Shown in pieces: positions 43,292 to 55,714 of a stretch of DNA of 64,000 bases. The notes under the pieces were generated by a model. That model did no database searches and was not told where the DNA came from. It worked only from the letters and a program-made list of their open reading frames with translations. The position numbers and the translations under genes are program-made. How positions within the stretch are numbered: the stretch's first letter is position 1; each line of letters begins with the position of its first letter. The stretch comes from Rhizophlyctis rosea (lineage: Eukaryota; Chytridiomycota; Chytridiomycetes; Rhizophlyctidales; Rhizophlyctidaceae): assembly GCA_027596075.1 (NCBI GenBank), contig JADGJC010000102.1, positions 56,818 to 120,817 of the forward strand. Direction: 5' to 3'.

Positions 43292-44605
43292 CTACCAACC
43301 TTTCCGTACGTCCCCACACCTAATACAAGGTTCCTGAGGTATCCGCACCGCCCCACATCCCTGACACACATTTACATCTACATAACTATCTACACCGTCC
43401 GCATCCGTAGCCGAACATCTCGTGCACCCACACTCGAAATAATACCCTTCCCGTAATATCCTCTGCCGCTCCTCTCTACTCTGTGTCGTCTCTATATAGG
43501 AATGGTGTAGTCCGTCTTCTTTATCTATGTTGTGTAGGGCACGAAAGGAAACACAGGGTTCTGATGATAGGACTGCTTCGATTTCCGATATTGATAGGGC
43601 GTTGATTGGGGTATTGTGGTTCACTCCGTTGGTGATGGTGTCTACAGTTTGATCCTGGTCGCCAATTGTGTGCCCGTTGCAATCGAAATCTATACTCGCT
43701 TCCTCGTCCCGCATGCGTTTGTCTGCACAGAACAAGCCCGTTGCTCTGACCATGTTTGGTGCACAGGAGTGGTTGAAGTAGGAAGCGAATGGGTACATGG
43801 CGTGGCCCAGGCATTCGTTTGCTGCGTCCCAGAGACCGAATCCATTCATTTGTCTGATGAGTAGGAGTCTGATGAATATTTCGGGTGTTGGGAAGTGGGT
43901 GATAAAGAACGTGGCGAAAGAGGCGGAAGTTGGGTGAGGTGTGGGAGATTTTCTAGATAAGGTATGGGTGGATGGTAGATGGGACAGCAGGTCATGGATC
44001 ATGGTCAACTGATGGCGCTCGTCTTCTGGTATCCGATCCTCATTTCCAACCAGGTCAAGTACGTCGTTGAACAAAGGCCAGTCCGATTCCTCCTTCTGCC
44101 CTAATGTGAAGTCCTCTTCCACCTGCTTCCGGACCATCAATCCCAATGCCCATCGCCCAATGTCCTGCACATCCCCACTAGAGTAAACATCCGCGAGATG
44201 ACGCTTTGGAGCCGGCATATGCCGCTTCGCATCATCTAAGCTCCGTCGGAACTTTTGGCCTGATAACGCGTGGATATCTCGGAAGGAGTGGCACTCGTAG
44301 ACACGGTGGTAACGGTCCCGTAGTCGTTTGCATTTTTTGGAGCAGTAATATACGCTGTTGCAGTCGGTGCAGGAGTGGAGGAGGGAGGAGCGAGCGAGAG
44401 TGTATGCGCCGCAGGTGTGGCAGGCTTGTTTTCGACAGTTTTGATTTAGGCTGACACCGTAGGGGTGGCATTCAAGGATTGTGTCCCCAGTGAATATGGT
44501 GGTTGACGCAACGGCATAGCGGCCTGCTTGTGGGGAGCATCTTAGAGATATTGGATAGCCATGTCTTTGAGCATAGGCGTCAAATGGGGTTGCGGTCATG
44601 TCCAA
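43292..44605 (-). CDS. SET and MYND domain protein (SMYD-like)
   Basis: Intronless, 437 residues. SET-S segment RCSPQAGRYAVASTTIFTGD at the N-terminus; MYND finger at residues about 62-105 (CHTCGAY...CTDC...YYCSKKC...H...C); helical SET-I region; SET core FASYFNHSCAPNMVRATG at about residue 275; and CVSFRALHNIDKEDGL with Cys-rich post-SET FECGCTRCSA. A further C-x2-C pair follows (CQGCG...CIRCG). The domain order matches SMYD lysine methyltransferases. The loop after NHSCAPN contains a long acidic insertion (DKRMRDEEASIDFDCNG). Substrate unknown. Confidence 0.8.
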   Translation of the reverse strand: MDMTATPFDAYAQRHGYPISLRCSPQAGRYAVASTTIFTGDTILECHPYGVSLNQNCRKQACHTCGAYTLARSSLLHSCTDCNSVYYCSKKCKRLRDRYHRVYECHSFRDIHALSGQKFRRSLDDAKRHMPAPKRHLADVYSSGDVQDIGRWALGLMVRKQVEEDFTLGQKEESDWPLFNDVLDLVGNEDRIPEDERHQLTMIHDLLSHLPSTHTLSRKSPTPHPTSASFATFFITHFPTPEIFIRLLLIRQMNGFGLWDAANECLGHAMYPFASYFNHSCAPNMVRATGLFCADKRMRDEEASIDFDCNGHTIGDQDQTVDTITNGVNHNTPINALSISEIEAVLSSEPCVSFRALHNIDKEDGLHHSYIETTQSREERQRILREGYYFECGCTRCSATDADGVDSYVDVNVCQGCGAVRIPQEPCIRCGDVRKGW

Positions 44606-45072
44606 CGTGGTTCGCGCAGAGTTTCACACCTAGTGGAGGGGACGGCTAGACTGGTATGCTCAATGTTGATCAATTCCTAATGGTTTTGTATGAATTTTTG
44701 AGAGAGCAAAAGTTTGTTTACTCGGGCCTATTCCAGAAGTCCGGAATGAGTGTGGCTTAGCCGATATGAGTTTGAATGGATTGTGGTTTGCCTGTCACGT
44801 GATCCGCCGCGTCCCTCTGCTATGTTTGTGTGACATGACGGCGAGCCATTGACGCCTTGCCAGCCACCGCTCCGCACCAGGACGGACAACAGTCACAACA
44901 CACAATTGATGAATCGGGGATTGGGTGTGTGGGAAAGAGCTGGTTGGTTGAGAAACATTCCACTGGTTTATATTTAGACAATTTCCATCTAGAACAACTT
45001 GCAGCGCGTATAACACATATAAACACATCACAAACCTCACATACAAAGTACCAAGTCTACACCCGCACACTC
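44606..45072. other. Divergent promoter region
   Basis: Between the starts of the SMYD-like gene and the GH5 gene. No defined regulatory motif claimed. Confidence 0.4.
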
Positions 45073-48000
45073 ATGGACCCAGTAAACAGACCTGGCACCC
45101 CACGCGATGCCAAGTTCGGTCATACTGAAGCGTCCAACCTCGGCTCTGAAGTCGACCGCACGGTAACTTTTGAACGGGCCCATGACTGGAACGGACCCTT
45201 CAAAGCAATAGGCGGGCATTTTAGAGATACGCATGGGAGAACGCTCCTAGTTCGTGGTGTCAATGTGTCCGGAAACTCCAAGCTGCCAACTAGTCCGCCT
45301 GGGTCAACACATCTTGGCGAAGGTTTCTACGACCACCGGAATGTTTCGTTTGTGGGAAGACCGTTCCCTTTAGACGAAGTGGATGAGAATTTTGGGCGGT
45401 TGAGGGCATGGGGATTGACGTTTATTCGGTTGTTGGTTCCATGGGAGGCTCTGGGTATGATCGTGACGTGCGGGCCGGCAAGTTGTGTGTGCAATAGTTG
45501 ACCTTTCTCACGCAGAACACTCTGGTCCCGGAATATACGATGAGGAGTATATAGATTATCTGATCACAGTGCTGAAGAAGGCTCCTGAGTATGGTATCAA
45601 GTGCTTTATAGGTATGTCAATTCATGTGACTTCCCCTTGTTATTTATTGCTGACATCGAGACTGCACGCCTCAGATCCACATCAGGACACTGTAAGTTGA
45701 AGCCGCCAGTACCTTCCAATGTCGCACTATGCACTTACATATTGACGTCACTGTAGTGGAGTAGATTCTCCGGAGGTTCGGGAGCACCTGGGTAAGTTAC
45801 GGAATGTGCATACCTTCGTTGCTTTACTTCCTCACCGTGCCAGCATAGATGGACATTCGAGGTAGCAGGATTGGATCTGACAAAGTTCATGGACGCGGGA
45901 GCGGCATACGTTCACCAAAAGGCACTATCACAAGATAGTGGTCACTTCGCATGGCCAACCAACTATCAAAAGCTGGCGTCCGCTACTATGTTCACGTTAT
46001 TCTTTGGCGGCGACATCTTTGCACCGAGGGCGACATATAACGGCGAGCCGGTGCAACAGTTTTTGCAGAGACATTTTTGCGCGTGTTTCCAGCATTTGGC
46101 GACGTGAGTGGTGCATGAGAAATGACTATTACTTCAATAGGTTGCAATAACATTGTTTCGACAGACGGCTAAAGGGTTTGGATGCTGTGGTCGGATTTGA
46201 GCTGGTGAATGAGCCACATATGGGATGGATTGGTCTTCAGTCATTGCATCGCTTCGATCCACTGAAAGATCTGCATTATGGTGATTATCCTTCAGCGCTC
46301 CAATCCATGGCACTCGGGTCTGGTATTCCACAAGTACGTTTTGGTTGCTTTCCTATTGAGTACTAGGTAGGACTTTTGCTCAATGTCCGTTGGCGCATAG
46401 GAAGTTGATGTGTGGGTAAAAAGTTGGCCTTGGCCGACGAAAAGGGCGCGAACACGCGTTCTTAACAAAAAGGGTATATCCGCTTGGCTGCCTGGACGTG
46501 AATGTGTCTGGTACGTGCTCACTCGAACATTGGAAGTTCCACATCCTGTGCTCAATATAGCATCCATGCAGGAGACAGCATGGCGTATGGACAATAGACG
46601 CTCATGGGGAACCACAAACCCTCAAACCCGACTACTTCTCCAAACACCCTTCCGATGGCCGACCCGTGAACTTCTACATAGACTGTTATGTTCCGTTCCT
46701 AAGACGGTACACCGACGCTATCAAAGCGGCGGATCCGGATTTGTTTATTTTCTTTGAGCCCATACCCAATGAGGATCCGCCAGTCATCAAAGGGGGAGAT
46801 GATGATCCGAACTTTGTGTATGCACCTCATTGGTATGATCTGCAGGCGCTGTTTACAAAGGTGTGTATGATTGGTGCTGTCGCTGATGTTAGCGGTAGAC
46901 ATGTGCTAATATTTTGTGTAGTCGTTTGGGTTCGTGACACACGATGTTCAAGCACTTAGCCGAGTATGTTGCATTGGCCGTCACACATGATACCGCAATG
47001 ACTGACATTCACTTGCAGGGAACGAAAAACGTATTGGCCGCCACGTACTTCGGTATCACTGGTGCGAACAAGAACTATAAGGGACAGATACGGAATATCG
47101 TGCAGATTGGAATTACGAAAGTTGGCAAGAAACCATGCTTGATTGGAGAGTGTGGGATTCCGATGGATTTGAATGAGAAGAGGGTAAGATGACATTGCTC
47201 CGAACGTTAGTTGATTGTGACGCTCATGAGTAAATGCAAAAACCAGGCGTTTGAGACCGGAAACTATCAGGACCATACCAATTTCCTCGATGCGGTCATC
47301 AACGCTATGGAGGTACAGTTTGCGGGTATATGCTTGTTCTACAGTTTCGAGTTGACTGATTTTTGCATGTAGGCAAGTTTGGTCAACTTCACACTCTGGA
47401 ACTACAACCCACATAACGATAACGAATGGGGAGACCATTGGAACGGCGAGGACTTCTCCATCTATTCACCTTCCCCCACCGCTTCAAGAAGTGCATCTCC
47501 GTCCCCATCACGCCAAAACTCCCGCTCCAACTCGCGCTCTCGTACCCCTTCCCCTGAATCCTCAAACAAGGGCTCACCAACAACTCCACTCCGTCTCTAC
47601 GTCTCCCAACCCAAACACCTCCGCCAACCTTCCACCACCGCACCCATCACACCCTTCGACATCACCGACGTCGCCATAGAAGAAGCCGAAGGCGAACGAG
47701 CACATAGCCAGCACGTCGGCGGCCGAGCACTGGACGCCGTCATCCGGCCTTATGCAGCAAAAGTAGCGGGTGAACCCATCCTCATGCGATTCGACCTGTC
47801 CAAACTGGATTTCACGTTAGAATTCGAACGTCAACCCTGCGATGACGAGAAAAAGCGGGAATCCATCACAACGCAACAGCCTACCGCGCTACGCCCCGCG
47901 TGGGCCATGCCGGCGCATATCACAGAGATCTTCGTACCCAATTTCCATTACGGCAATCTGAGTAAGTTGGATGTGGTGGTTAGTGATGGGGAGTGGAAGT

Positions 48001-48215
48001 ACAATAAGACGAGGCAGACGCTGTATTGGAGGATTGATCCTTCGTATAGGGGTGTTGGTGCTGCTGGGGGACGGGGCGGGATGGTGAAGCATACGATACG
48101 GATCAGGCCGCCTGGGGTGGCGGAGCAGGAGAGTACGGCTTTGGGGACGTATAATCCGTTTGGGTGGATTGGGGAGGGGGTGAAGGCTTTTGGGGAGTGG
48201 TGTAGGATTTTGTAG
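45073..48215 (+). CDS. GH5 glycosidase, EGCrP/ergosteryl-beta-glucosidase type
   Basis: Glycoside hydrolase family 5 (subfamily-12-like), in other fungi removing glucose from glucosylceramide or sterylglucoside. ATG 45073 starts MDPVNRPGTPRD. At least eight exons. Early blocks are RDTHGRTLLVRGVNVSGNSK and FIRLLVPWEAL, with the next exon entering EHSGPGIYDEEYI in phase. DPHQDTWSRFSGGSGAPGW spans two introns. The acid/base Glu is in GFELVNEPHMG and the nucleophile Glu in LIGECGIPMD. After LWNYNPHNDNEWGDHWNGED comes a Ser/Arg/Pro-rich low-complexity insert of about 60 residues, then a beta-rich C-terminal domain ending GEWCRIL. No signal peptide is visible, so it is probably intracellular, as known for EGCrP enzymes. 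All catalytic motifs are present. Confidence 0.85.
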
Positions 48216-48474
48216 ATATCTTGTCGTTTTTTATATTTGATGGATTAATTGATTGGGGATAAGGTCTCATGTAGTCAGACGACCGCCGTATGGAGGAATA
48301 CATTTTTCCTTAGAGGATAGTCATTTGGGAAGATCCTTTGGACCGCCTGAGTATACTCAGTGTTGCACTTAAGCCCTAGCCCATCTAGTTGAAGAAGTTG
48401 TGATGGTCGTAACTGCGCGTATTTACTAACCACAAATATCTTCCAAAAATGAAGAACCATTCCATACCATACCA

Positions 48475-50819
48475 TCACAACCCATTATACCCATTCAAAC
48501 TAGAAATAACATCCATCAACTCCAAATCATCATCATCATCATTCTTCCCACCTCCACCCCCCACCTCCCCTCTCCACCCCTTTCCCCCGCCCCGAACATC
48601 CTCCAAACCCTCCAAATCCCTAACCACCTCCGCCAAAGGTTTAATCATGGACGTGTCATTCGCAAACAAATACGATGAGTCTGTTGGGATCAGACGGGAC
48701 CGCGAATGAGAGTGGGAGTTGGATGTGGATGTCATTGTTGTTGCGGCGGTCGGTCCTACGCGTGATGAAGACGTGTCGATGTTTGTTGTTGGTGGGGTGT
48801 GATCTTTCGGTGAGGGTTTTTGTAATGATTTTGTTGTTGTCGTTGTTGTTGTTGTTGTTGGGTAGAATGATGGGGTTGTAGTTGTGGTGGTGTTGGATGG
48901 GTGGGTATGTGATTGTGGTGGGTGAAGATGCTTCGAACCGGCATATGATGTCCCACCAACGCCACGATGCGAATGTGAATGATGTTGTTGTGATGCGCAT
49001 TCAGGACATGTCGGTACGCACATTGGACATATGGGTCGAAGATGGCCAGGATATGCTGCATGTAGATGATTGTATGCTTTTGCTAGTGGTGATGCTGTTG
49101 ATGGTTCAGAAAGAGAAGAGGTGGTGGAGGTTGTGTCGTCGGTGTCTTTGTCTCGCGTGTGAGGTTTCTTGTGATGGGAGGTCTCCATTGGTGCTTGACA
49201 ACGTGGGCACGTGGTGTCTCTCTTTTGTTCCTTCCGAGTGCTCTTTGTGGTATTTGCGACGCCAGCATCGGCTGCTTTCCGTCCACCTTCCATCTCCTTC
49301 TCGGTGCCCAAACCTTCATCTTCGCTACGCAAAAGACTTGTCTCCGATCCCAATCCCCCACTCATGACACCTTTAGCGTGCCCCTCATCCTTCTGCTCCC
49401 GACTACTTGACTCCGTCGAGTCCTTCGATACTTCTCTGTCCCTCGCTCTACTCAGCAATCTCTCCACCACCTGCTTCACCTCCTTCCTTCCTTCCTTCTC
49501 CTCTGCTCCCAGCAAATTTCGCAGGATCGTCTGCAACGTGCTAGGAGCGAGGAAACTGTCTACGCTGGTCGTATCCAATGAAAGGGAGGGAACGGAATCT
49601 GCATCGTACATGGGATCGGACGTACGTCGCGCGGGCTGTGGTGCAATCTGCGGTAATGGAGGTGAGGGCTCCTCCGTAGGTATATGGTCTTTTACCACTG
49701 CTGTATTGATGGACAACGGGACCGGTTGTAGGGTATCTGTCTGAGTTCCTGCATTGAATGCATGTGAGACTGGGATCCCTTCGCGACTACCGGCGTTTGT
49801 TTCTGATGTGAAGGATGTTTGTGCATAGATATTCATGCAATGTTTTGATGCACGGATACTGGGAGGCATCGCGTCCTCGGGTATAAAGATGGGTACATGC
49901 GGATGGTCGGTGTGGGGCGGGAGCTCATTTGGTTGATTCTGAGTGGGCATGGAGGTAGAACGGCGAGATAGTTGCTTCGCTAGTAGATCTGTAAGTCTGG
50001 ATACTTCTGCCTGTGTAACAGCATTATTGTAAATGAAATGCGGATTGGATGTGCACTGATGATGTGTGTTACCTGCAGATTATGGAGAGCATCGTCTCGC
50101 GAGGCGTGCGCGTTCAATAGACGATGTTCCAAAGGTTCATCGTGAAGGCTCAACAAGTCCGCACTCGCCATATCTATCTCTTTCTCATACTTTTGCAGCA
50201 GCTCTTGCGCATGATCAAGTTTTTGCAAGGTGGCTGAGTCCAAAATGGAAAATATGTCATTGAGAATTCCCATTTTCATGATGGCGGCCCCAGATGAAAG
50301 AGGCCCATACCAACCACTATGCTTTGCCGCAAGTTCCTGATTCTCGTCCTCCTTCTGCTCCAGCGCATGCTCCAGTTCCTCTTTCTCGTGGCGAAGCGTC
50401 CCAACCCGCTCTGATAACTGTTGTTTCTGAGTCTCTGCTACAGCCAGCCGACCAATAAGCTCCGCCACCCGCTGCCGATCTGCACTACACAAAGAAGCTA
50501 TTGTTCCAGCGCGTGCCGAGACCGCTTTGGTGTTTGACCGCCTTGATCCGACGTTGCGCGTCGTGGTTGGTGGTTTGATAGTGGGGAATGGACGCGAACG
50601 GTTCGCTCGTGCTGGTGGTCCGGTTGAGCCGTCCGTGTGGGAGCAGAGTGTTACTATTATGGGTTGTCGGGCTGGAGGAATTGCGGACCAGTGCGGTTGT
50701 GCTGACCGTTTTGGTCTATGCATAAGGCGGTTGCTGCCATTTCCGACGCGTTTCGCGTTATCTCTTGCAGACTCGGACTGCAAACTTTCCACAGCGGATG
50801 CCTCTGTGGTGATCACCAT
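48475..50819 (-). CDS. Coiled-coil, low-complexity protein with CxxC clusters
   Basis: Unrecognised. Two main exons joined by an intron between about 50070 and 50009 (donor after DALHNLQ, acceptor before AEVSRLTDLLAKQLSRR). The N-terminal part has a basic Pro-rich region, then a coiled coil (RVAELIGRLAVAETQKQQLS, LEHALEQKEDENQELAAKH). The C-terminal half is Ser/Thr/His/Pro-rich, with C-x2-C pairs (TCPRCQAP, CPMCVPTCPECAS) that could bind zinc. Poly-Thr comes from TTG/GTT microsatellites (48830-48861 on plus) and poly-Asp from an ATC run (about 48520-48540). The start ATG at 50819 is the first in frame. No enzymatic motif. Confidence 0.6.
48830..48861. repeat. Trinucleotide microsatellite in coding sequence
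   Basis: (TTG/GTT)n run on the plus strand, coding for threonine on the minus strand. Confidence 0.9.
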
Positions 50820-51158
50820 GTATTCCAGGCCGCAAACGTGTTATGAAGCGACCACAGCGACAACTGCCCAAACTGGATATTATGAGTGGCCCTTGCAGCT
50901 GCCGGAGTGACTGTCACTGACTGATGTAGTGAAAACAAGCGCCTGAAGGGAAAGCGAGCTACTGAATCGATAGAAGGGCAATTGTTACGAAGTGGCTTGA
51001 ATCTGCGATCGCATCACCAATATAATGTTTGCTCATTGACCAGTTTGACTGGTTTGACTCCAAATTCTTGCCCTCGTCTGCTCCTTTTCATGATTGGGCA
51101 GATCCCACAAGTACCTCGTACTTTTCGCCTGGTTCCTTCGAAAAGCCAAAAGTCCAAA

Positions 51159-52344
51159 ATGGCCACACTATCCACCCTTCCCAACGAACTTCTGGCTGGA
51201 ATCATCTCCCACCTAACGGACCTCACAACCAACCGTCGCCACCCCCATCCCCCTCGTCCTATGCTCCCCTTCCACTTCGACCTGAGCCAAGTAAACAAAG
51301 CCATACGAGCAACAACCTTTCAACTGTCCAAAAATACACTCACACTTGTTTTCTACGAACGCAAAACTAGCAGTCAACGACCCACTTCGTATCCAATACT
51401 GTCGTAACCTCACCGTTCCTTTGAACAACTTCGCTTTCGTCACAAGCAAAGTGAATCTGTCCAAACTTGAGATACTCAATCTTTTTGACGACAGCAGCTT
51501 ACTGGATGTCGAAACAGCAAGCGACATTGCCGAGGTCTTTATGACTGCCAGTAAACCCCTTAGCCTCAGGGTCCTTTCTTTTCACCATCAATTCAAGACC
51601 CCCAATTCCACCTCCGGCCTCCAAACCATCCTGTCCTCCCTCGTCAACGCTCCATTGGAGGAACTTTGCCTCCAAATCGAGGGCGTTGAGGATCGGTGCG
51701 TCCTCCGCTTCAGCACCATCCATCAAACCCTCCGCACTCTTGAACTCTCCGCACGCATAATCCTCGAAGACCTCTCCCAGAGCGCACCCAACCTAATTTC
51801 TTTGAAACTCGAACAAGAAAGCGTGGATGATTATGAAGATTACTGGTCGGAATATTTCAAACCATATTCTTTTGAGTCCGTGCTACTGCCCCACCTACAG
51901 ACTTTCGACATTGATTCGGATTATTGGTCGACCACAATCCGCAGTTTCCCATCCGCCACCCGCAATGCCATCAAACACCTGAGAGTTTCTATGGATGACG
52001 TTCAGGAAATGTGTTCCTCCCTTGCTGCTGCTTTGCCCACCTTGCCCAGCCTTGAGAGCATCGATGTGAATAACTACGAGTGGTTGCCCGCGGGCCCTTT
52101 CCCAACCTTACAATCACTCACTCAAACCCTCGCACAATCCAGTCCCAATCTGCGCTCCCTTCGACTCCCCGTCAACGATTACCACGCTGATCTTGTCATT
52201 CAACTTATCAGCACGCGGCCGTCGTTAGAGGAGATTCATTTTCGCACAAATTTTGTGTATGGGAAGAGTGACGTCGGAAGGATTGAAGAGGAGACGGGGG
52301 TCAAAGTTGTGCTAAAGAAAATTGGTTACAGAGAAGTAGAGTAG
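51159..52344 (+). pseudogene. F-box/leucine-rich protein with one-base frame break
   Basis: ATG 51159 starts MATLSTLPNELLAGIISHL, a typical F-box. The first frame runs to VFYERK near 51362. From 51367 the next frame carries coding sequence (LAVNDPLRIQYCRNLTVPL, KLEILNLFDDSSLL) through leucine-rich repeats (LRVLSFHHQF, LEELCLQIEGV, LRSLRLPVND) to the stop at 52344. The switch is at an AAAA run (51363-51366), where one extra A explains it. No GT-AG intron fits the phases. If intact it would be an SCF substrate receptor. A gene of the same type, also with a single-base break, lies at 59960-61232. Confidence 0.65.
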
Positions 52345-52691
52345 GAGATTTAAGTTTGTGCTGACTTACATCATGATGATTAGGAGTAGATGTAGGGAAG
52401 CGCAGAATGCGTCCAGGTTGTTCGATATCTTTGCAAGAATACATCACACTATCGCGCGGTTTGGAATTCAACACTTTGAAGACTGATGATTTGCCTCTGC
52501 AGGTCCGATGGCCTTTTCCCTTTTTCGGTGGAAATGATGCAAGAGACAGGAAAATGATGAACACTCCGAGTTGATCATGCCTTCATATTGACACAAACGT
52601 CATCGCATGAATATGTTCAAAAGCATCACAAATGCGCTTCGGCGACAATGAGCTAAGGTGGCTTGGAGCAAACAAGAACGAAATATGCCTT
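52345..52691. other. Convergent 3' flanks
   Basis: Between the F-box/LRR and F-box/WD40 genes; nothing recognised. Confidence 0.4.
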
Positions 52692-54401
52692 TCATGTGGG
52701 AAACCAGCTAAGCATGGTATTTGAAGTTCCACAAACCAAACCCTCCTCCACCATGAACAGCGTTTGGATTCTCCCCCGGCCCGTGCTCTTAGAACAGTAC
52801 TCCCCTGTCAGCAGGTCCACAATAAGAACCTTGCCGTTGTTCCACTTTGTGTTATAAGCTTGCCAAGGTTGTGTAAGCCCTACAAGCCACCCATTGGTAA
52901 CGACTTCTGTCCACCGAGTTGCCGTCTGCGGACATGCGTCCTCGTACCGCGTTGCGGATTGTTTCAGTTTGACCGCGGAAAGGGGCTTCAGTGTTGGTCG
53001 GGTGCTGGTTTCAGTCACAATATACGTGTGAACCGATGTGCCTTCGTCCGTGCATGCCACGAATACCCAAAGTCCGTGATCGGGATCAAGTGTGCCGAGG
53101 ATGGGAGACAGTGCTTTTCCAGGGGCTACTTGTGTCTGCATATCCATAGTTGTAAGCAGGGAGCGTTTGGAAGTGCTCCATATGCCTATAATGCTGCTGT
53201 CGTCATATGAAACTAGCAGATCCCCTTGCAGATTGAGTTTATGGATCTGTTGAAATTTACTGAATAAGCTAGCTGTTATTGAAAGCTTCTGATAACGATC
53301 TTGTCCACCTTGCTTCGATGATGGAACAGATGTCCCACCAGCTTCTCATCCGCTTGAAGCTCATCACTCCGACTCCAAAGTATAATTGCACCGTTGTGGG
53401 CTCCCGAGGCGATATATTCAGCCCCAATAGTGACAGCCGTCACCGCATTGGCATGGCCCCCGAGGCGTTGTTGGTGAATAATGGTGTGAGGGACGTTTGC
53501 ACATAGTGGGTTGTTGTATCTCCAGATCATCACCGAACTGTCAATACAATATGAGTGATGGAGTGAAACCTCCATGCGACGTTCATAGATACCGCATGTA
53601 AGTCCCCATAACGACCAAATTATCCAGCACGTCAGCGCAACTGATCTTTTCGCTAACCGCAATGTTTTTTGCAGTATTATCGAAAAGTGTCGAACGTGGG
53701 TCGAACATGATCATATTACCATTTGGATGTGGGGATATAACGGTCGGTCTACGCCCCAAGAAGTGGATTTTGTCCAAGGTAGGATACCCATGTAAGAGCG
53801 TTTCCGGTTCAAAGTTTACATCCTCGCTCATCCAGTGCGTCCTCAAGCGATGTAAGTGGCGATAAGATTTTCGGTAGAATTTGGGTACACCACTGGCAAG
53901 GGTATTTGTGGCAGGATGGTAGGGCCAGTCCAAGACTTTTGACGAGTGCACGTCGAAGTATTGACATAACTTTTGCAGCCCTCTACGCCAGACAAAAGGT
54001 TCGCTTATGAGCTTGTACCACAGTTTGCACGCCTGTGGTGATTGAACTTGAGGAACTCTGGGTACGACGGGCGTATCACTCTGGCAAGGGTCTCACCTTC
54101 GCCGCATGGCAAGTGCTTCGGTCATCAAGATAAAAAATGATATCTGCAGCTACGGCCTCGGGAAGTTCAACAAGGAAATTGATCCGCTGAGCGTCCAGCT
54201 CATGCAACCAATAAGCCAAGTATCGCTTTTCCGCGAAGCTGCAATTGGATAGTAGCTGTCGAAGACTAATATCGTGTTATTATTGAAGCCGTTCATCATG
54301 GGCAACCCAGCACAAGTCACCCACAATGAGATTCGACTCGCATGATCTGCTTGTTTGAAGGCACTTAGCAGACCTTCAGGTACTTGAACTCTAGTGGACA
54401 T
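52692..54401 (-). CDS. F-box/WD40 protein
   Basis: ATG 54401 (MSTRVQVPEGLLSAF) is a possible start; the first intron is uncertain. F-box: FLVELPEAVAADIIFYLDD...CHAAK, joined across an intron to ACKLWYKLISEPFVWRRGL, the usual F-box ending. A WD40-like propeller follows: MIMFDPRSTLF, VVMGTYMRSVMIWRY (formed across an intron whose removal is required), LGGHANAVTAVTIGAEYI with SGAHNGAIILW, and LLVSYDDSSIIGIW. The last exon ends TMLSWFPT. Likely an SCF-type ubiquitin ligase receptor whose propeller binds substrate. It is divergent from the GDPD gene at 54670. WD units are degenerate, so the blade count is unclear. Confidence 0.7.
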
Positions 54402-54669
54402 CTTTCATCAATCTCACGATGGGAAGGAGTGAAGATCGTGAAGCAGGTGAGACATGGGAGGCGGAACTCTGGGCCTCTGGCTGGCATGGTGAGAAATTTG
54501 AGGCACAGTCAATCAATAGCGGCATGGCGCCAAGAGGTTCCGACGTCGTTCCGATCCGACGTCCTCTCCCATCAAACTCATCAACACCCTTTCCCGTACC
54601 ATAGAAAACAATTGCTTCCCTTGCAACCTTCTCTGAAAAACTCTTTATCGTCGCATGTCGTTTTTCAGA

Positions 54670-55714
54670 ATGTCTTCAACCACGTCACGTTGTAGGCTTC
54701 CCTTCGCTCACGCGCTGATGTCCCACAGAGGTGGTTCGCTGGAGCGTGTTGAGTGAGTCTGAGCTGTGCCTGCCACAACAGGCAAGATACTAATAATAGT
54801 ACAGGAATACAATGTCATCATTCCGTTATTCGGCAGCAATGGGTACCGATATACTGCTGGAAATGGACTGTCACCTGACAAAGGACGGGAAGGCTGTTGT
54901 ATTTCATGATGATGATTTGAAGAGGATGTGTGGGGTTGAGGGAAGGATCGAGGACTAGTGAGTGAAGAGTGCAGTTGGCGCGAAAGGGTGCGATGGCAAA
55001 GTATTGCGGCGTAGTCAATGACCTGGTCCTCCATTAGCAATTACGAAGATCTTCCTCCACTTCTCATCCGGGACGAACTAAAAGGAGATCCCAACGTCAC
55101 GAACGACCCAGAGTCAACCAAAATCCCACTCCTATCCACAGTATTGGACGCATTTCCCAACCATGCCATGCAAATAGATGTCAAAATTGGTCCGGAAGGG
55201 CTCGTTAAACAGGTCGGACAAGCTATCGTCGACCGTAAACGAGAGCAATTGACCGTATGGGGATCGTTCCGGCCAGACGTGAATCAAATGTGCGATACCC
55301 ATTTTCAAGACCGTATTCCGCGTTTCCTGGCCCTACCGAAAGCAGCAAAGTTGCTGGGACTTTGGTCTGTCGGTCTGATGTGGACTATGGAAGTTCGAGA
55401 AGCTGCCTTCATTATGCCGAACTGGAAGTGGGCAATGGTGAGTCCAGTCCTTAGCGTTTATCTCGAATATCCTGTGCAACCAGTAATGTTCTCTATCACT
55501 GATTTAATAGTGGCCCGGCTGGTTGAGAGCATTGAATCAAAGAGGCGTGGGAGTAATCATCTTTGGGATTCCGGGCGGTGGCATCAACACTGTGGAAGGC
55601 TATGAAGCTGCAAAGAAGGCTGGCGCCAATGGGATCTGCAGTGATAGACCATCGTTACTTAGAGAATGGCTGAAGACCAACAAATTGAGGACGGTTGAGG
55701 AGTCTATGAGCTAA
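54670..55714 (+). CDS. Glycerophosphodiester phosphodiesterase (GDPD)
   Basis: Four exons (54670-54752, 54805-54957, 55038-55437, 55511-55714) give 279 residues. TIM-barrel GDPD motifs: SHRGGSLERVENT (catalytic His-Arg, formed across intron 1), LLEMDCHLTKDG (metal-binding Glu-x-Asp with the following His), VVFHDDDLKRMCGVEGR, and GIPGGGINTVEGYEAAKKAGANGICSD near the end (given in parts). Exon 3 must start after CCATTAG at 55037 to give DYNYEDLPPLL. Hydrolyses glycerophosphodiesters or lysophospholipids; substrate not decidable. No membrane segment other than a weak one near WSVGLMWTM. No lesion. Confidence 0.88.

Noticed and set aside
48675..49744. Plus-strand ORFs of 160-177 codons opposite the coiled-coil gene
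   Set aside because: Antisense to Ser/Thr-rich microsatellite-bearing exons; low complexity in both strands.
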